A stretch of 64,000 bases of DNA from Vicugna pacos. Its lineage: Eukaryota; Chordata; Mammalia; Artiodactyla; Camelidae. The translations under genes and the position numbers were made by a program. Positions 1-11,100 of the stretch are shown piece by piece. The stretch's first letter is position 1. Every line of letters begins with the position of its first letter. The notes below the pieces were generated by a model. The model had not been told where the DNA came from, did not search any database, and saw only the letters and a list, made by a program, of their open reading frames with translations. The stretch spans positions 61,871,183-61,935,182 of the forward strand of contig NC_133002.1 of the NCBI RefSeq assembly GCF_048564905.1. Direction: 5' to 3'.

Positions 1-664
1 CACTTTCCTTTGGCAGCTGGGCGAGGCTGGGCAGAGCTCTGCAGAGGGGAGCTGCGCACACTAGCCAGCCTCGGGCACCAATAGACCAGGGCCACAGCGG
101 CAGGACTGGGGCCAGGAAGACCCCCAGCTTGGCCCACTCACAGAGCCTAGGCAGGAGCGGCCCCGGACCCGGTGGGGAGGGAGCTTACGGGTCTAGCTGA
201 TCCAGTGAAGGAGAGAGCTGCAGGCTTGGAGCCGGGGCACCAGAGCCCGGGGTCCTTTTCTTGCACTGAGGAACCCTGAACCGGCAGATGGGGTGAGGAC
301 ACAGTGGCCTGCAGTGCACTGCAGGACCCCGGTGGGCAGGGCGTGCGAGGTCCCCTGACAGCGGGGGGCAAGGGGGAGCGGCCTGGGGCTGCAGAGCATC
401 CCAGGAACTAGCAGCAAACCGAGTGTCCAGAACAGATCCTGCCCGCAGAGAAGCGCGGGGCTGGCGGGCACAGCTGCTCCACCATCCAGGGCCAGAGCGG
501 GGGCCTCTCCTGCGCTGCGCCTCCAGGGGCTGCGAGGACCAGCGAAGCCCTGGAAGCTGCTGCTGACTGCTGCCAGAATCGAGGTCCCACCACTCGTGGT
601 CACCATCCTCGCTGCTGCCGGGAGAAGGACCAGCAGGGGCTCCAACGGGGGGGCCACCTGGGCC
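1..664 (-). other. AATK: AATK 3' UTR (continues off the left edge)
   Basis: This follows the AATK stop codon on the minus strand. No AATAAA on the minus strand is visible between 1 and 664, so the poly(A) site lies outside the window. In human, the neighbouring gene BAIAP2 ends tail-to-tail with AATK here; nothing recognisable as BAIAP2 coding sequence is present. A 169-codon open stretch at 702-193 overlaps the last coding exon in another frame and is not treated as a gene. Confidence 0.7.
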
Positions 665-2198
665 TCAAGCCTCTTGACAGCTGCCCCCAGCCCCTGCTGC
701 ATGGCCTGGCAAACAGAAGGTGCCCCATGAGTGTGGGGGGAGACGCGGGATAGCCAGCGTCCCCTCCTCCCAGGGCCCCCCTTCCCCCAACCTCAGTCCC
801 CGCCTGGGCTGCAGCAGGTCTGCCTGCCTGCCTGTCGAAGGACTGTTACTCTGCCCACCAGGGCCCAGGCCCGGCAAGGCTCAGCACCCGCCCTGAGTTC
901 TTACAGGTGGGGAAACAGACCCACACAGGGCTGGGCTGGCCAGGGTCACACACCCACCTTCTGATGCCGTTTCTCTGTTCAGACATCTATTAAGGGCACA
1001 CAGTGTGACAGGGACAAGCCTTCACTGGAGGCTGCAGTCACAGGCCAAGGGCAGCAGGGGAGGGGAGGGGAGGGGCTGGGTCTGCCTGGGGAAAAGATGG
1101 CCAGGAGCATCTCAGGAAAACCTAGTAGAATGAGGGAGAGGGGCAACTGGGTAGGAAAGAGCCCACCTGGTCTGAGGCTAACAGGAGTAGAGCTTGGAGG
1201 GAGAGTAAGCTAAGGCCCCTGAGTAGGGCCCCACCTGGGCACCTGAGCCACTACCACCACCAGCTCTTGTGGGCAAGGGCCATCAGATCTGAGATGTGCT
1301 GGGGAGGGCGGAGTGGACGCGGCAGACTCGTGGGCACTGGGAAAGTTCTTGTGGGAGAGGCTGCCACAGGTCTGGGGGCTATCAGAGAGCAGGGCACTCA
1401 GTGGACTGGGGCCTTTGGAGGAGGTAGAGGAGAGCCAGGCAGCATTCAGCCTAGGTCCCGGCGTGCTGGGCCAGCTGTGCGCAGGGCACTGCATCTCCCC
1501 AGGGAGGCGAGGCCATGCACCAAGGTGGCCAGAGCAAGCAGGCCTAGTGGGGGGCCAAGCGCTCCTGTTTCCCCATCTGAAACCTGAGTTTGTCCAGAAG
1601 GCCGGAAATAACGCAGGGCCTCACGACCTGCAGGTGCCCCTCTAGGCCACCCTCGCCACTGTCCCAACGCAGTACCCCCTGCCAGCCCCGCCGTGGCCTC
1701 ACCTCCCAAGGAGTCGGCATCCGAGTCGGAAACGTGCGTGATGGAGAAGCGAGAGGCGGGCGCGGGCGAGACGGCGAAGCGGGAGAAAGGGCCCGGCGTG
1801 GCCGGCTTGGGGGACGCGGCAGGCGGGGCGGACTCCATGGCCGGCGACGGCGGGAGGCTGGAGTCCCACTCGAACCCTCTGCCTGTAAGGAGCCCACTGT
1901 CACCGGCAACCGCGGAGCTCGTGGGGGAGGCCCCGCCCGACGCATGACACCACAGCAGGCCCCGCCCCTCGCCCCGCCTCCAGCACACATCGGACACACC
2001 CCCACCCGTGTTGCCCCGCCCCCTGCCACATCGTCCCGCCCCCAGCTCACCCTCTTCCGCCACGGACCCGTCTGGGGAGCGGTCATCCAGGCGCGGTTGG
2101 CTGGGGGCGCTCGGGGATCCCGGGCTGCCAGCCAGGAACGCGGGGGGCGACTCCTTGGCCCCGGGGAAGGGGTCCCCGAGCTCCCGGGTGGGACTTTC
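665..2198 (-). CDS. AATK: AATK last three coding exons
   Basis: Exons 2198..2051, 1882..1703 and 705..665 encode the C-terminus: [19 protein letters not shown], then [12 protein letters not shown] and [19 protein letters not shown], then a 41-nt coding piece ending SCQEA and TGA at 667-665. The short last piece was placed by its match to the human ending (AGAGGESKEA) and by phase: the preceding exon leaves one G and the new exon supplies GC. The middle exon is shorter than I recall for human, lacking a stretch after GFxWD. The intron 2199-2287 is only 89 nt. Confidence 0.9.
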
Positions 2199-5100
2199 CT
2201 GGAGGATCAGAGCAGCACGTGTCTCCCACCGCTTCCGTCCTGCCAAGGACCCTCATCCCCCGCGTAGAGCCCGCGGCGGCCGCCCACCTGGTCGAAGAGG
2301 TAGACCGTGACGTCGTCGAAAAAGGACACGGCTTTTTTCTTGCGCTCCAGGTCCTCGCAGAAGGCCTCGGACAGCAGGCTGGGCATCTTGAGCAGGCTGC
2401 GCAGGTTGCGAGCGCTCTGGCTCTCCGCCACCACCACGGGGACCGGCGGCGCCTCCTCCTCGCTGTCCTCACTTGGCTCCTGGATGCTGTAGCAGCGAAG
2501 CTCCTCGTCCGACTCGTCGCTGTCCTCGCTGTCCTCCTCCTCCTCCTCCCGCCGGCCCCCCGGAGCTGCAGGGAATCCCGGCAAGGCCAAGCAGAGTGGG
2601 GTTCGGGGGACACCTGGGCCCCCTGTCCTTTCCTGCAGGCCCGACCCGGACAGCAGTCTCGGGGCTTCCTGGAGCTCAGGGCAGTGGCCTTCTGAGTTTG
2701 CTGGGACTGGGGTCAGCAGGAAAATCTTAGACTGCCCAGGGCTGGACACAGGCAGCACCTGGGCTGGGTCTTGGGGCCAAGGAGGCTCTAGCCGGGGGCC
2801 TGCAGGGCAGGCGCTTGGCTCCAGAGAAGAGGCCTTGGGCAATGGCAGTGGCGGCACCTCCTCGGGGCCCGCGCCCTGCGCCTCCCTGGACACCTCAGGC
2901 TCAGGGGAGGGCTGTGCAGACTGCGGCCTGGGGCCCTGCGGGCTCTCCAGGCTGGGCTCTGGCCCTGGGGCTGGGACACCCCCTCGCTTCTCCGCGGGGC
3001 CCAAGGGGGGCTCTGGCTCCGCGTCCAAGTCTGAGAAGTAGGCAGAGTCGCGGTAGGGACTCTTCTCGCTGAGGCCACCCAAAGATGCGGGGAGCTGAGT
3101 CTCGCGCCCGGGGCTCTCGCCTTCTGAGGCCAGCTCCCCAAAGGCCTCTGGCTCACAGGGCTCATGCGCCTCCTTGAGTACAAACTCCGGGGACTCGTAG
3201 TTCTCCGTGTCGTAGCCACTGTCTGGGGCTCGGGGCTGCCCTCCAGGGGTGCCCACAGCTGATGGGCTGAAGACCTCACCGCCACCATCGCTGGCTGAGG
3301 ACGGGATGTCCGGGGAGTCCAGGGAGTCGGGGGTCCCCACCTGCTTCTGCAGAAAGCAGAAGGCTGGTGTCACGTCCGGCTTCCCAGCCTGTGGGCCGTC
3401 GCTGGACAAGTCGGTGAAGACACCGGAAGTGGCCTGAGCCGTGTCCTCCTCTTCACTGCCTGGCGCTTCCAGCTCAGGGGAGCTGCTGTCGCTGTCTAGG
3501 GTCCGGGCTGGCTCAGTGGCAGGTGCCTGGCTGCTGCTGGGGGTGGGCGAGGCAGGCAGGGTGGGCGGGGCACTGGCCTCCTCGGCGGGAAGTGGCGCTC
3601 CCTCTTGAGATGGGGACGGGATGGAGGGAAGGGGCAGCTGGAGTCCAGCAGAGCCCTCAGCCTCCTCTGCAAGCCTGGGCTCTGCCTGGGGGCTGTCACC
3701 CCTACTTACGGCTGCCTCTGTCCAGGGGCAGGTGATGAGGCAGGGGGCAGGTGCCAGGCCCTCAGCAGGATATAGAGGGGGCAGGCCAAGGCAGCGGCCC
3801 AGCTCCTGAGCAGAGGAGGCCCCCTTTGGCCCAAGGAGAGGCTCCCTGAGGTCGTCTGGGGCCATGGGACGGCCCAGCTCGGGGACAGCCCGCAGTATCT
3901 GCCTCACACCGGAGCGGCAGTCCAGGTAGCTGCCTGAACGGCCCAGGCCCCAGAGCTCCGGTGCTCGGCAGCCGCTGTTGTTGTTGGCCGACACGTTGGA
4001 GCTCCAGTGTCTGTGCTGGGCAGCCCTGGGTGCCTCAGCCTCCCCCGGTTGCTCCCCACCTGGGGACAGCCGGCCCCCGGAGCTCCCTGAGGGGGATGTG
4101 CCCAGGGGGTCTTCAAAGAAGGGCGGGCAGAAGGCCCCCACGCCCCAGTCGGTATCCTCTACTCGGGGCTCTGCCAGCATCAAGGTCCCCGGAGAGGGCG
4201 AGCGCGAGGCGCAGGGCAGGTCACGGGCATGGCTCCTGCACGGGTAGTAGTCACAGTGGCCCCAAGGGCCGCCAAAAGGGGGCGCATGGCCCAGCAGCGG
4301 TTCCATGGCCAGCGAGGCGGCGGCACTGCCGTCAGAGTCACCTTCGTGATCGCTGCCGTCGGGACGCAGGGCCGCAGCGTGGGTGCTGGGGGCACAGCCG
4401 GCGCAGTCAGGGTCATGGTCCGTGGCAGGCGTCGGGTCCTCCAGGCGGATGAAGTACTCACTGCCCACCGACGGGCTGTGCGCGCTGAGCACGGGCACCA
4501 CGCCAGGGGGTGCGCCGTCGGGGGCGCAGAGCTCCTGCGAGTGCGCAGCGCCGCCCGGACTCAGTGCGCCCCCGGGCGGCGGGAAGGCCTCGGTGCCGCG
4601 GCCTGCCTCCCACTTGTACTCAAAGTTGAGGCCGCGGCTCGTCTCTGTCACGGTCAGCACGTCGTCGCCATCCCCGTGGAAGCCGTCGCCGGCAAACTGC
4701 TCTAGCAGCGGGAAGGATGAGGTGGCGGCCAGCTCGCCGGCGCCCCCCAGTGTCAGGCCCGCCGCCCCGGGCCCCGCACCGCCCCCACCGGGCCGTAGTG
4801 AGCGCCAGCGCCGCTCGAACTCCTCCTCTGCCTCCGTGGCGCCCTTGGCGCACAAGTAGGACAGCAGCAGGTGCACCTCCTCGGCTGTGGGCCGCTGTTC
4901 CGGCTGCAGCCAGCAGAACTGCATCACCTCGTACCTGCAGGAAGGGATGCCCAGGCTCAGGCCCCGCCCCAAGGGGGTCCCGCCCAGCTGGGACCCCGCT
5001 ACCCCAGAGTGAGCCAGTCTGCCCTCAGCGTGGGGTCAGGGTTCCCCTCCTCACACCCCAAAGCCCCTGAGGACAGTGAAGGGAATCTCCCGAGGTGGGC

Positions 5101-8100
5101 CCGGTGGTTTGGGAACATCAGTGTTCAGGACACTTTTCCTTAGATTCTCCCCGCCCGGACTGCAGGCGAGCTTGTGTTGTGGGTTAAGAAGGTACTTCCA
5201 TTGTGGGTACAGGGTGGGGCCCAGAGGTCACCCCTGGCCCGGGGGTAGCCAGGGTGAGCTAGAAACTGAGACCCAGGTAGTCAGGAGGAGCCACCTGTGC
5301 CCTGGGAACTGGGAGCACCCCCCCTTTTGTCTCGGCCTTCCTGGTGGGGACCCCCACTCGGCCCAGCACCGCGGGGCCTCACCAGCGGTCGGCGAGGCTC
5401 AGCTGCAGCTGGGGCTTGGGCAGCCTGAGCTGCTGCTCCCGGACGGCGTAGGCCAGCACCTGCCGGTCGGAGTGGTGGGGGTAGGGCTGTGCCCCCAGCT
5501 CAAAGAGCTCCCAGATGGTCACGCCCAGGGACCTGCGGGGTGACAGCCATCAGAGGGCTGCCTGGCCAGCGTGCCACTGCTGCACAGGGTCTCAGCTTTA
5601 GGTGCCCAGAAGCAGCTCCCATCATGACATCAGCGTCTGGGGACGCCCCTCCCAAAAGATGGCCCCCTCCTTCAGCCAGCGGGCAGCTGCGCCACGCAGC
5701 CAGCCCAAGCCCGTGCCCAGGGTGCCTGGACAAATAAAAGCCCAGCTGGCTGCCCACAAGCCAAGCCCACCTGTCTGTTCATTTGCTCGTTCGTTCCCTT
5801 GCCATGAAGCCGACACTGCCAGGTGCAGGGGCTGCCCTGGAGAAGCCCCCGTTCCTGCCAGGCACCCCCAGAGGGAGGGGGGAGTCTAGGGACACCCCAG
5901 CCAGTGTGAGTGGGCAGGGGGAATGGCTGTGTGGCCAGTGCGCAGGGGGCTGGGGCAAGGCAACTGGAACCCTTCCAGTGGGTGGTGGCTTCAGCCAACT
6001 CCCAGGGAACCCAGGCTGTCCCAGGAGACTGGAGGCACGAGGGACAGATTTGGCAAGAGAAGTCATGGTGGCCTTAGTCACAGCCATCTGCCCCCGACCA
6101 CCCACACTACACAGCCCTATGCCCCCACCAGTCGGGACGGTCAGTGAATGGGGAGGCGGGGACCAGGGGATGGTGTGTCCGTGATGGGGGCACAGGTAGA
6201 GACTAAGGGAGGCCACAGAAGGCTCAGGGAGCGGGGCGGGGCCATGGATCCAGCCCTGAGGGGTCCGTCAGGAGCAGAGGGAGGCCTGGGGCGCTGGGAG
6301 GAAGCAGGAGGGGGAAGCAGAGCCACGTCAAGGCCAGGCACGGGACCACCATGGCCCAGCCTCTAGAGGCCACAGTACTGGGCCTGAATGTCTGCTCTGT
6401 GCCCAGCCTGGTGGCCCCAGGCTGCAGTCACAGGAGACCCCCGGCCCCCACAGGCCCCTCTCATGGGAACAGGTGCCACCGCGAGTCCCCATGTCTCACC
6501 ATACAGCCTGTCACTCCCGGCGGGCTTTCCAGCCTGACCACACCTGACCCTGACGTCTCCAGGCGTCAGCCCAGCAGGTCCTGGGAGGAGTGGGACTTCC
6601 TCCACGGGCCCCCAGGCCCCGCCACCCCACCAACCCAGCTGCCGTGGGCCACTGGCACTGGGCAAGGACAGGTGGCACAAGAGCCCCACGACCCCTCCCA
6701 GGGCCAAGTTTGGCCACCTCCTACAGAGCGACAGGGTTGGACAGACCCCACGTCATCACACACACGGCCTGGCTTTGAGTGGCCAGCCTGGATGCCCTCT
6801 GATGGGAGGAAGCCAGCTGGCAGGTGGGACCCAGCCCCTGGCACCCCCAGCACCCCTCGAGCCTGCAGACCCTGCGTCCTCACTGGACACTATCTCAGGC
6901 ACCAGGCAGGGCCACCGTGAGGTCTGATGGTCGTGAGTGAGAATAAAGTCATTGGGTTTTGATGGACCACGTGCTCTCGGGCACCACCGGGACCACGCTC
7001 ACCACACGTTGCTGGCCTTGGTCTGGTCCACCACCAGCAGGTTGCAGTGCACCTCGTCCACCAGCTCGGGCGCGATCCAGCGCAGCGGCACCCACAGCTG
7101 GTCAGCAGTCACGAAGTAGTCCTCCTGCGGGCACATGGGACCCCGTCACCCTGTGGCCCGGCGCCTGCCCTGCGCCCTCAACCCGGCCCGGCCCGGCCCA
7201 CTCACCCTGTATTTGCCGTGAGACAGGCCGTAGTCGCCGATCTTCACCGTCAGGTCGGCCGTGAGCAGGCAGTTCCTCAGGGCCAGGTCACTGGGGGTGG
7301 GAGGGTGAGGTCAGCCACAGGGCCGGGCTGGGGCATCCAGGGCCCCCAGGGGGCTGGGCCACTTGTCACCAGTGGCATCCTGGGCTCGGCTCGGTAGGTG
7401 GGTGGAAAGGGGCGTCTGAGAGGCTGTCCCCCCACCCCCTGCATGGAGTCCCAGCCCCTCACCCAGCACTGGGCATCTCAGAGGGTCCACGTGGACGGAG
7501 CCTCAAATGTTACAATACAGACAAGGAAAATGAGGCGCAGAGACGGCTAGCACACGCCTGGGGCCCTCCGTGGACATGATCTGCCTCACTGGTACCCCCG
7601 CCCCTGACCTCAGCCCACTCCCGTTCTCCTCGGACACCAGTCTGCTTGCGTTGGGGGGTGGTGCAAGCAAGCCAGCCTGGGGGCACTGCAGCCTGCTCCC
7701 ACCCACCACACTATGGGCCTCAGCTCCAGGGAGACAGGCGTCAGTGGGGACACTGAGGTCCCAAGGGCCCCGGGGCTCCTGCCCCACACTGGGCCCAGGG
7801 CAGGGCGTGTGGAGGGCTGAGCTGCAGCCGCGTGATCACCCCACCACTGTCTCCCACCCCACCGCTGGCCCCAGCTGCCAGCCTCTCTGCCTTCCTGGTG
7901 GCCCTGTGGTGTCGGGGGCCGGGGGCCAGGACAAACGCGGGGGCAGCATACATTGGCCAAGTGCTGCCGTGCTGGGGGCACAGACGGTGCCAGGGGCCGG
8001 GAGGGCTCGGCGGGCGGGCGGGCAAGCCAGGTGCTGGCAGCTGCCCTCTTCAACAAAATCACTGATGCTGGAGTCACATGTGTCATCACTCAGCACCAGG

Positions 8101-11100
8101 ATATTGTTGGGGAGGACGGCCGTGCGGGGTCCGGGGCTGGTGGGGCCACGTCCATCGCCACTCCTTCTGGCACGCCCCCCTACGCTGGGCACCCTGGCCC
8201 GACTCTCCAACTTCAGGGGCTGGGGCGGGAAGCGGGACAGTCAGCCCTCCCCCGCGGGCGGGCTGGGGCTGGTGTAGGGCCGCCAGGTGGCACTGACCAC
8301 CTTGGGGACAGAGGATGGCTGGGCCTCAGACCAACAGTGTGGGTCGCTAAGCTTAACCGTCCATCCGCCTGGTGTTCTTAGTAAGGTCCCTTGCGTGGTG
8401 GTCCCAGAGGCTGAACAAGGACTCACCCAGGTAACAGGATTCGCCTCCCGCGGCCCCAGAGCAGGGGCGGGGGCCGAGCAGTGAGCCCGGGGCTGCCTGT
8501 GCCCTCACCTGTGCACGTAGTTGTTGCGATGCAGGTGCAGGACGCCGCAGGCCACCTCGCAGGCCATGCGCTGCAGGGTCAGAGGGTCGGGCGCCATGGA
8601 CTCTGCCACCCGGCAGCTCCGCAGGTAGCCCTTGAGGTCGCCCTGCCGAGAAGGGCAGCGCCGTCACCGCCGGCGGGGAGCGGATGCCCGCGCAAGGCCC
8701 CCACCAGCCCCCCGCGCAGGGCCCAAAGCTGCCCAGAGGAGCCCCCGCGTCTGCCCCAGAGACCAGCTCGCGGCAGAATGACCCTGCAGGTTGGGGGGAC
8801 CTTCCCCAAACCAGTCAGTGGGGCCACATTCCGCATACGGACCACGGGGGCCCGGGTGTCACTACCTAACAGCTGTGGGCGGCAGGCAGGCCACACCAGC
8901 AGTGGCGCCCAGCCAGGACGGAGCCCAGGACCGGTGACCAGAGGGTCTGCCGGCAACCCCTGACCTGCTGACACCACCCAGCTCCAAGGAGGGCCCAGAA
9001 ACCCCAGGAAGCCCCAGGAGGGCACAGCCAGGGCCAGGGGCTCAGAAACCAGACGGTGGGGGGCCCATGTCTGTGGATGGTACCTCCCTGTTGGGGCTGG
9101 AGCTACAGCTGTGGGAGGGGGCCCGAGGGGCCGGCTGCAAGCACAGCGCAGCCCCATGACTAAAGCGTGGTGAACGAGGGAGGGGAGCGGGCCTCCCCCG
9201 CTGGCCGCACCCCAGGGTGCGGTGGACCCTCAGCCCCAACAGCCACCCTCCCTAGCGAGGTGGGGTCCCCTCCCTAGGGGGAGTGTGAGGACCCCTGGGT
9301 TAGGCCCAGCAAAGGACCCTCTGCAAGGAGGCGGGGGAGACTCACCATGGGGCAGAACTCCAGCACCAGCAGGTAGGGCGTCACCTCGGCGCACTGGGCC
9401 AGGCACTGGAGCAGGTTGCTGTGCTGCAGGGCCCTGCGGGAGCCAACAGGCTGCCCCCCTGACTCGCACTCGGGGCAGGAGGGGGCGGGCGGGCGGGGAG
9501 GGGGGCTGGCTCTGCAGCGGAGGGGAGGAGCCAGACGGCACAGAGCTTGCCTTTGTTTGCGGGCCGCGCCCCCACCTCCCGGCCAGGCGCCCGCCCCCTC
9601 CCGCGGCACCCGTCCCCAGGTTCCACCTACCTGTAGGGCTGCGCCTCCTCCAGGAACTGCACCTGCTCCTGCACGCTGGCGCTGGCCTTCAGCTCCTTCA
9701 CTACCACCTGCGTGCTGCTGATGCCCGAGTTCACCTCCCCCAGGAACACCTGCGGGCAGGCGTCACCAGGGGGCAGCCTCCACCCTCCTCAGGCTCTGCC
9801 CCCGGCCCCTGCCGGTCCTCCCGCTCTGTGCCTCAGTTTACTCGTCTGCAAAATGGGTCCTGGGACCCTCCTGGGTGGGCCCTCCTGGCTGTGCCACTGT
9901 CTCTCAGCGCCTGTCTCCTTAAGGTCCCCAGGTGTTCTCGGCACTCCGGGGTCCGCAGTGAGGAAGGCCCCGCCGTCCCACCCCGGCTGGTGGCCAGGGA
10001 GGAGCCGGCACCAAGGTGCTGCTCCCTGCCCCCACTCCCAGCCCACTCAGAGGCACATCCTAGTGTGATCCTAGGATCCGCTAAGGGGCTGAGGGACCTT
10101 GAGGTCCCCAGGGAGGGGCCCGGCAGGGTGGAGCCTTCAGAGGGAATCCCAAGGCTGGGGAGCCTCCTAGGAGAAGCAGGTCTCCACCTGCGAGGCAGGA
10201 CCACGGTGCCAGTCCCTCCCCCACAACCCCAGGATCAGCAGCTCACCTTCCCGAACCAGCCGTGGCCAATCTCCTCCAGGTACAGGAGGCTGTGCCGGCC
10301 CAGGTCTGCGGACTTGAGCAGCTGCACTGTAACAGGGCAGGGGGCTCAGGACGCCAGCTTAGCCTCCGTCATTGCCCTGTCTCTCACCCTCACTGGTCCC
10401 TCGCAGGGCTGCCTGTGTGGCCCATTCTGGGAAGCCGCCCTGAGCCCCCTGCTCCCACCGTCAGGAGCAGGTCTGCCACCCAGGGGAACTGGGCACCTGC
10501 AAGCCACATCCAGGCATCTTTCTCAGGGGGTCTGGAAAGGCTGTGCCCCAAGCTACAGGGACAAGCCAGGCAGGAGACAGTGGGGCCTGGAGTCAGGACC
10601 GGTGCACGGGCAGCGCTGAGCGGACAGTGTGGCTGAGGCGGAGGCCATCGGGAGGATGGCAGTGGAGTGGCCTGTACCCCCACCCCGGCCTCGGGCTGGC
10701 ATTCCAGCGCCAGGCACGCCAAAGGCTCCTTTGTTGGGGGCTGCCTGGCACAGCCCCGAACGGAACACACTGAGCCATTCTCCTGCAGGCTGGGCTGGTG
10801 AGGTCAGCGGGGAGGAAGGGTCAGTGAGGCCCTGGAGGAAGGGCCAGAGCTGCTGAGCCCACTCATACCCTGCCTGTGCCCCCAAGGGATTCCCCGAATT
10901 CTGCTCCCACGCCAACTTCCTGGAGGGCCCAGGGGCTGGGCTGAGCCTGGCAGCCAGGGGCCCCGAAGGGTGAGGGGTTGCCCCCAGGGACTGGAGACCC
11001 CGGGAATGCTGCCTGGGGCAACGTCGACCTTGGTGCTGAACAGAATTCAGGGTAAGGGGTCCCGATGGGCCCTAAGTCCTGAGGCTCTTCCCCCTGGGCC

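Noticed and set aside
193-702. 169-codon open frame at the AATK 3' end (minus)
   Set aside because: It overlaps the true last coding exon in another frame and lies in the 3' UTR. No domain is visible and the GC-rich context favours chance open frames.
7291-8508. mir-657 and mir-1250, which sit near mir-338 in human AATK
   Set aside because: I could not find matching mature sequences; mir-657 is considered primate-specific.
9222-10619. 465-codon open frame on the plus strand
   Set aside because: Antisense to AATK kinase exons and introns, with no recognisable domain.
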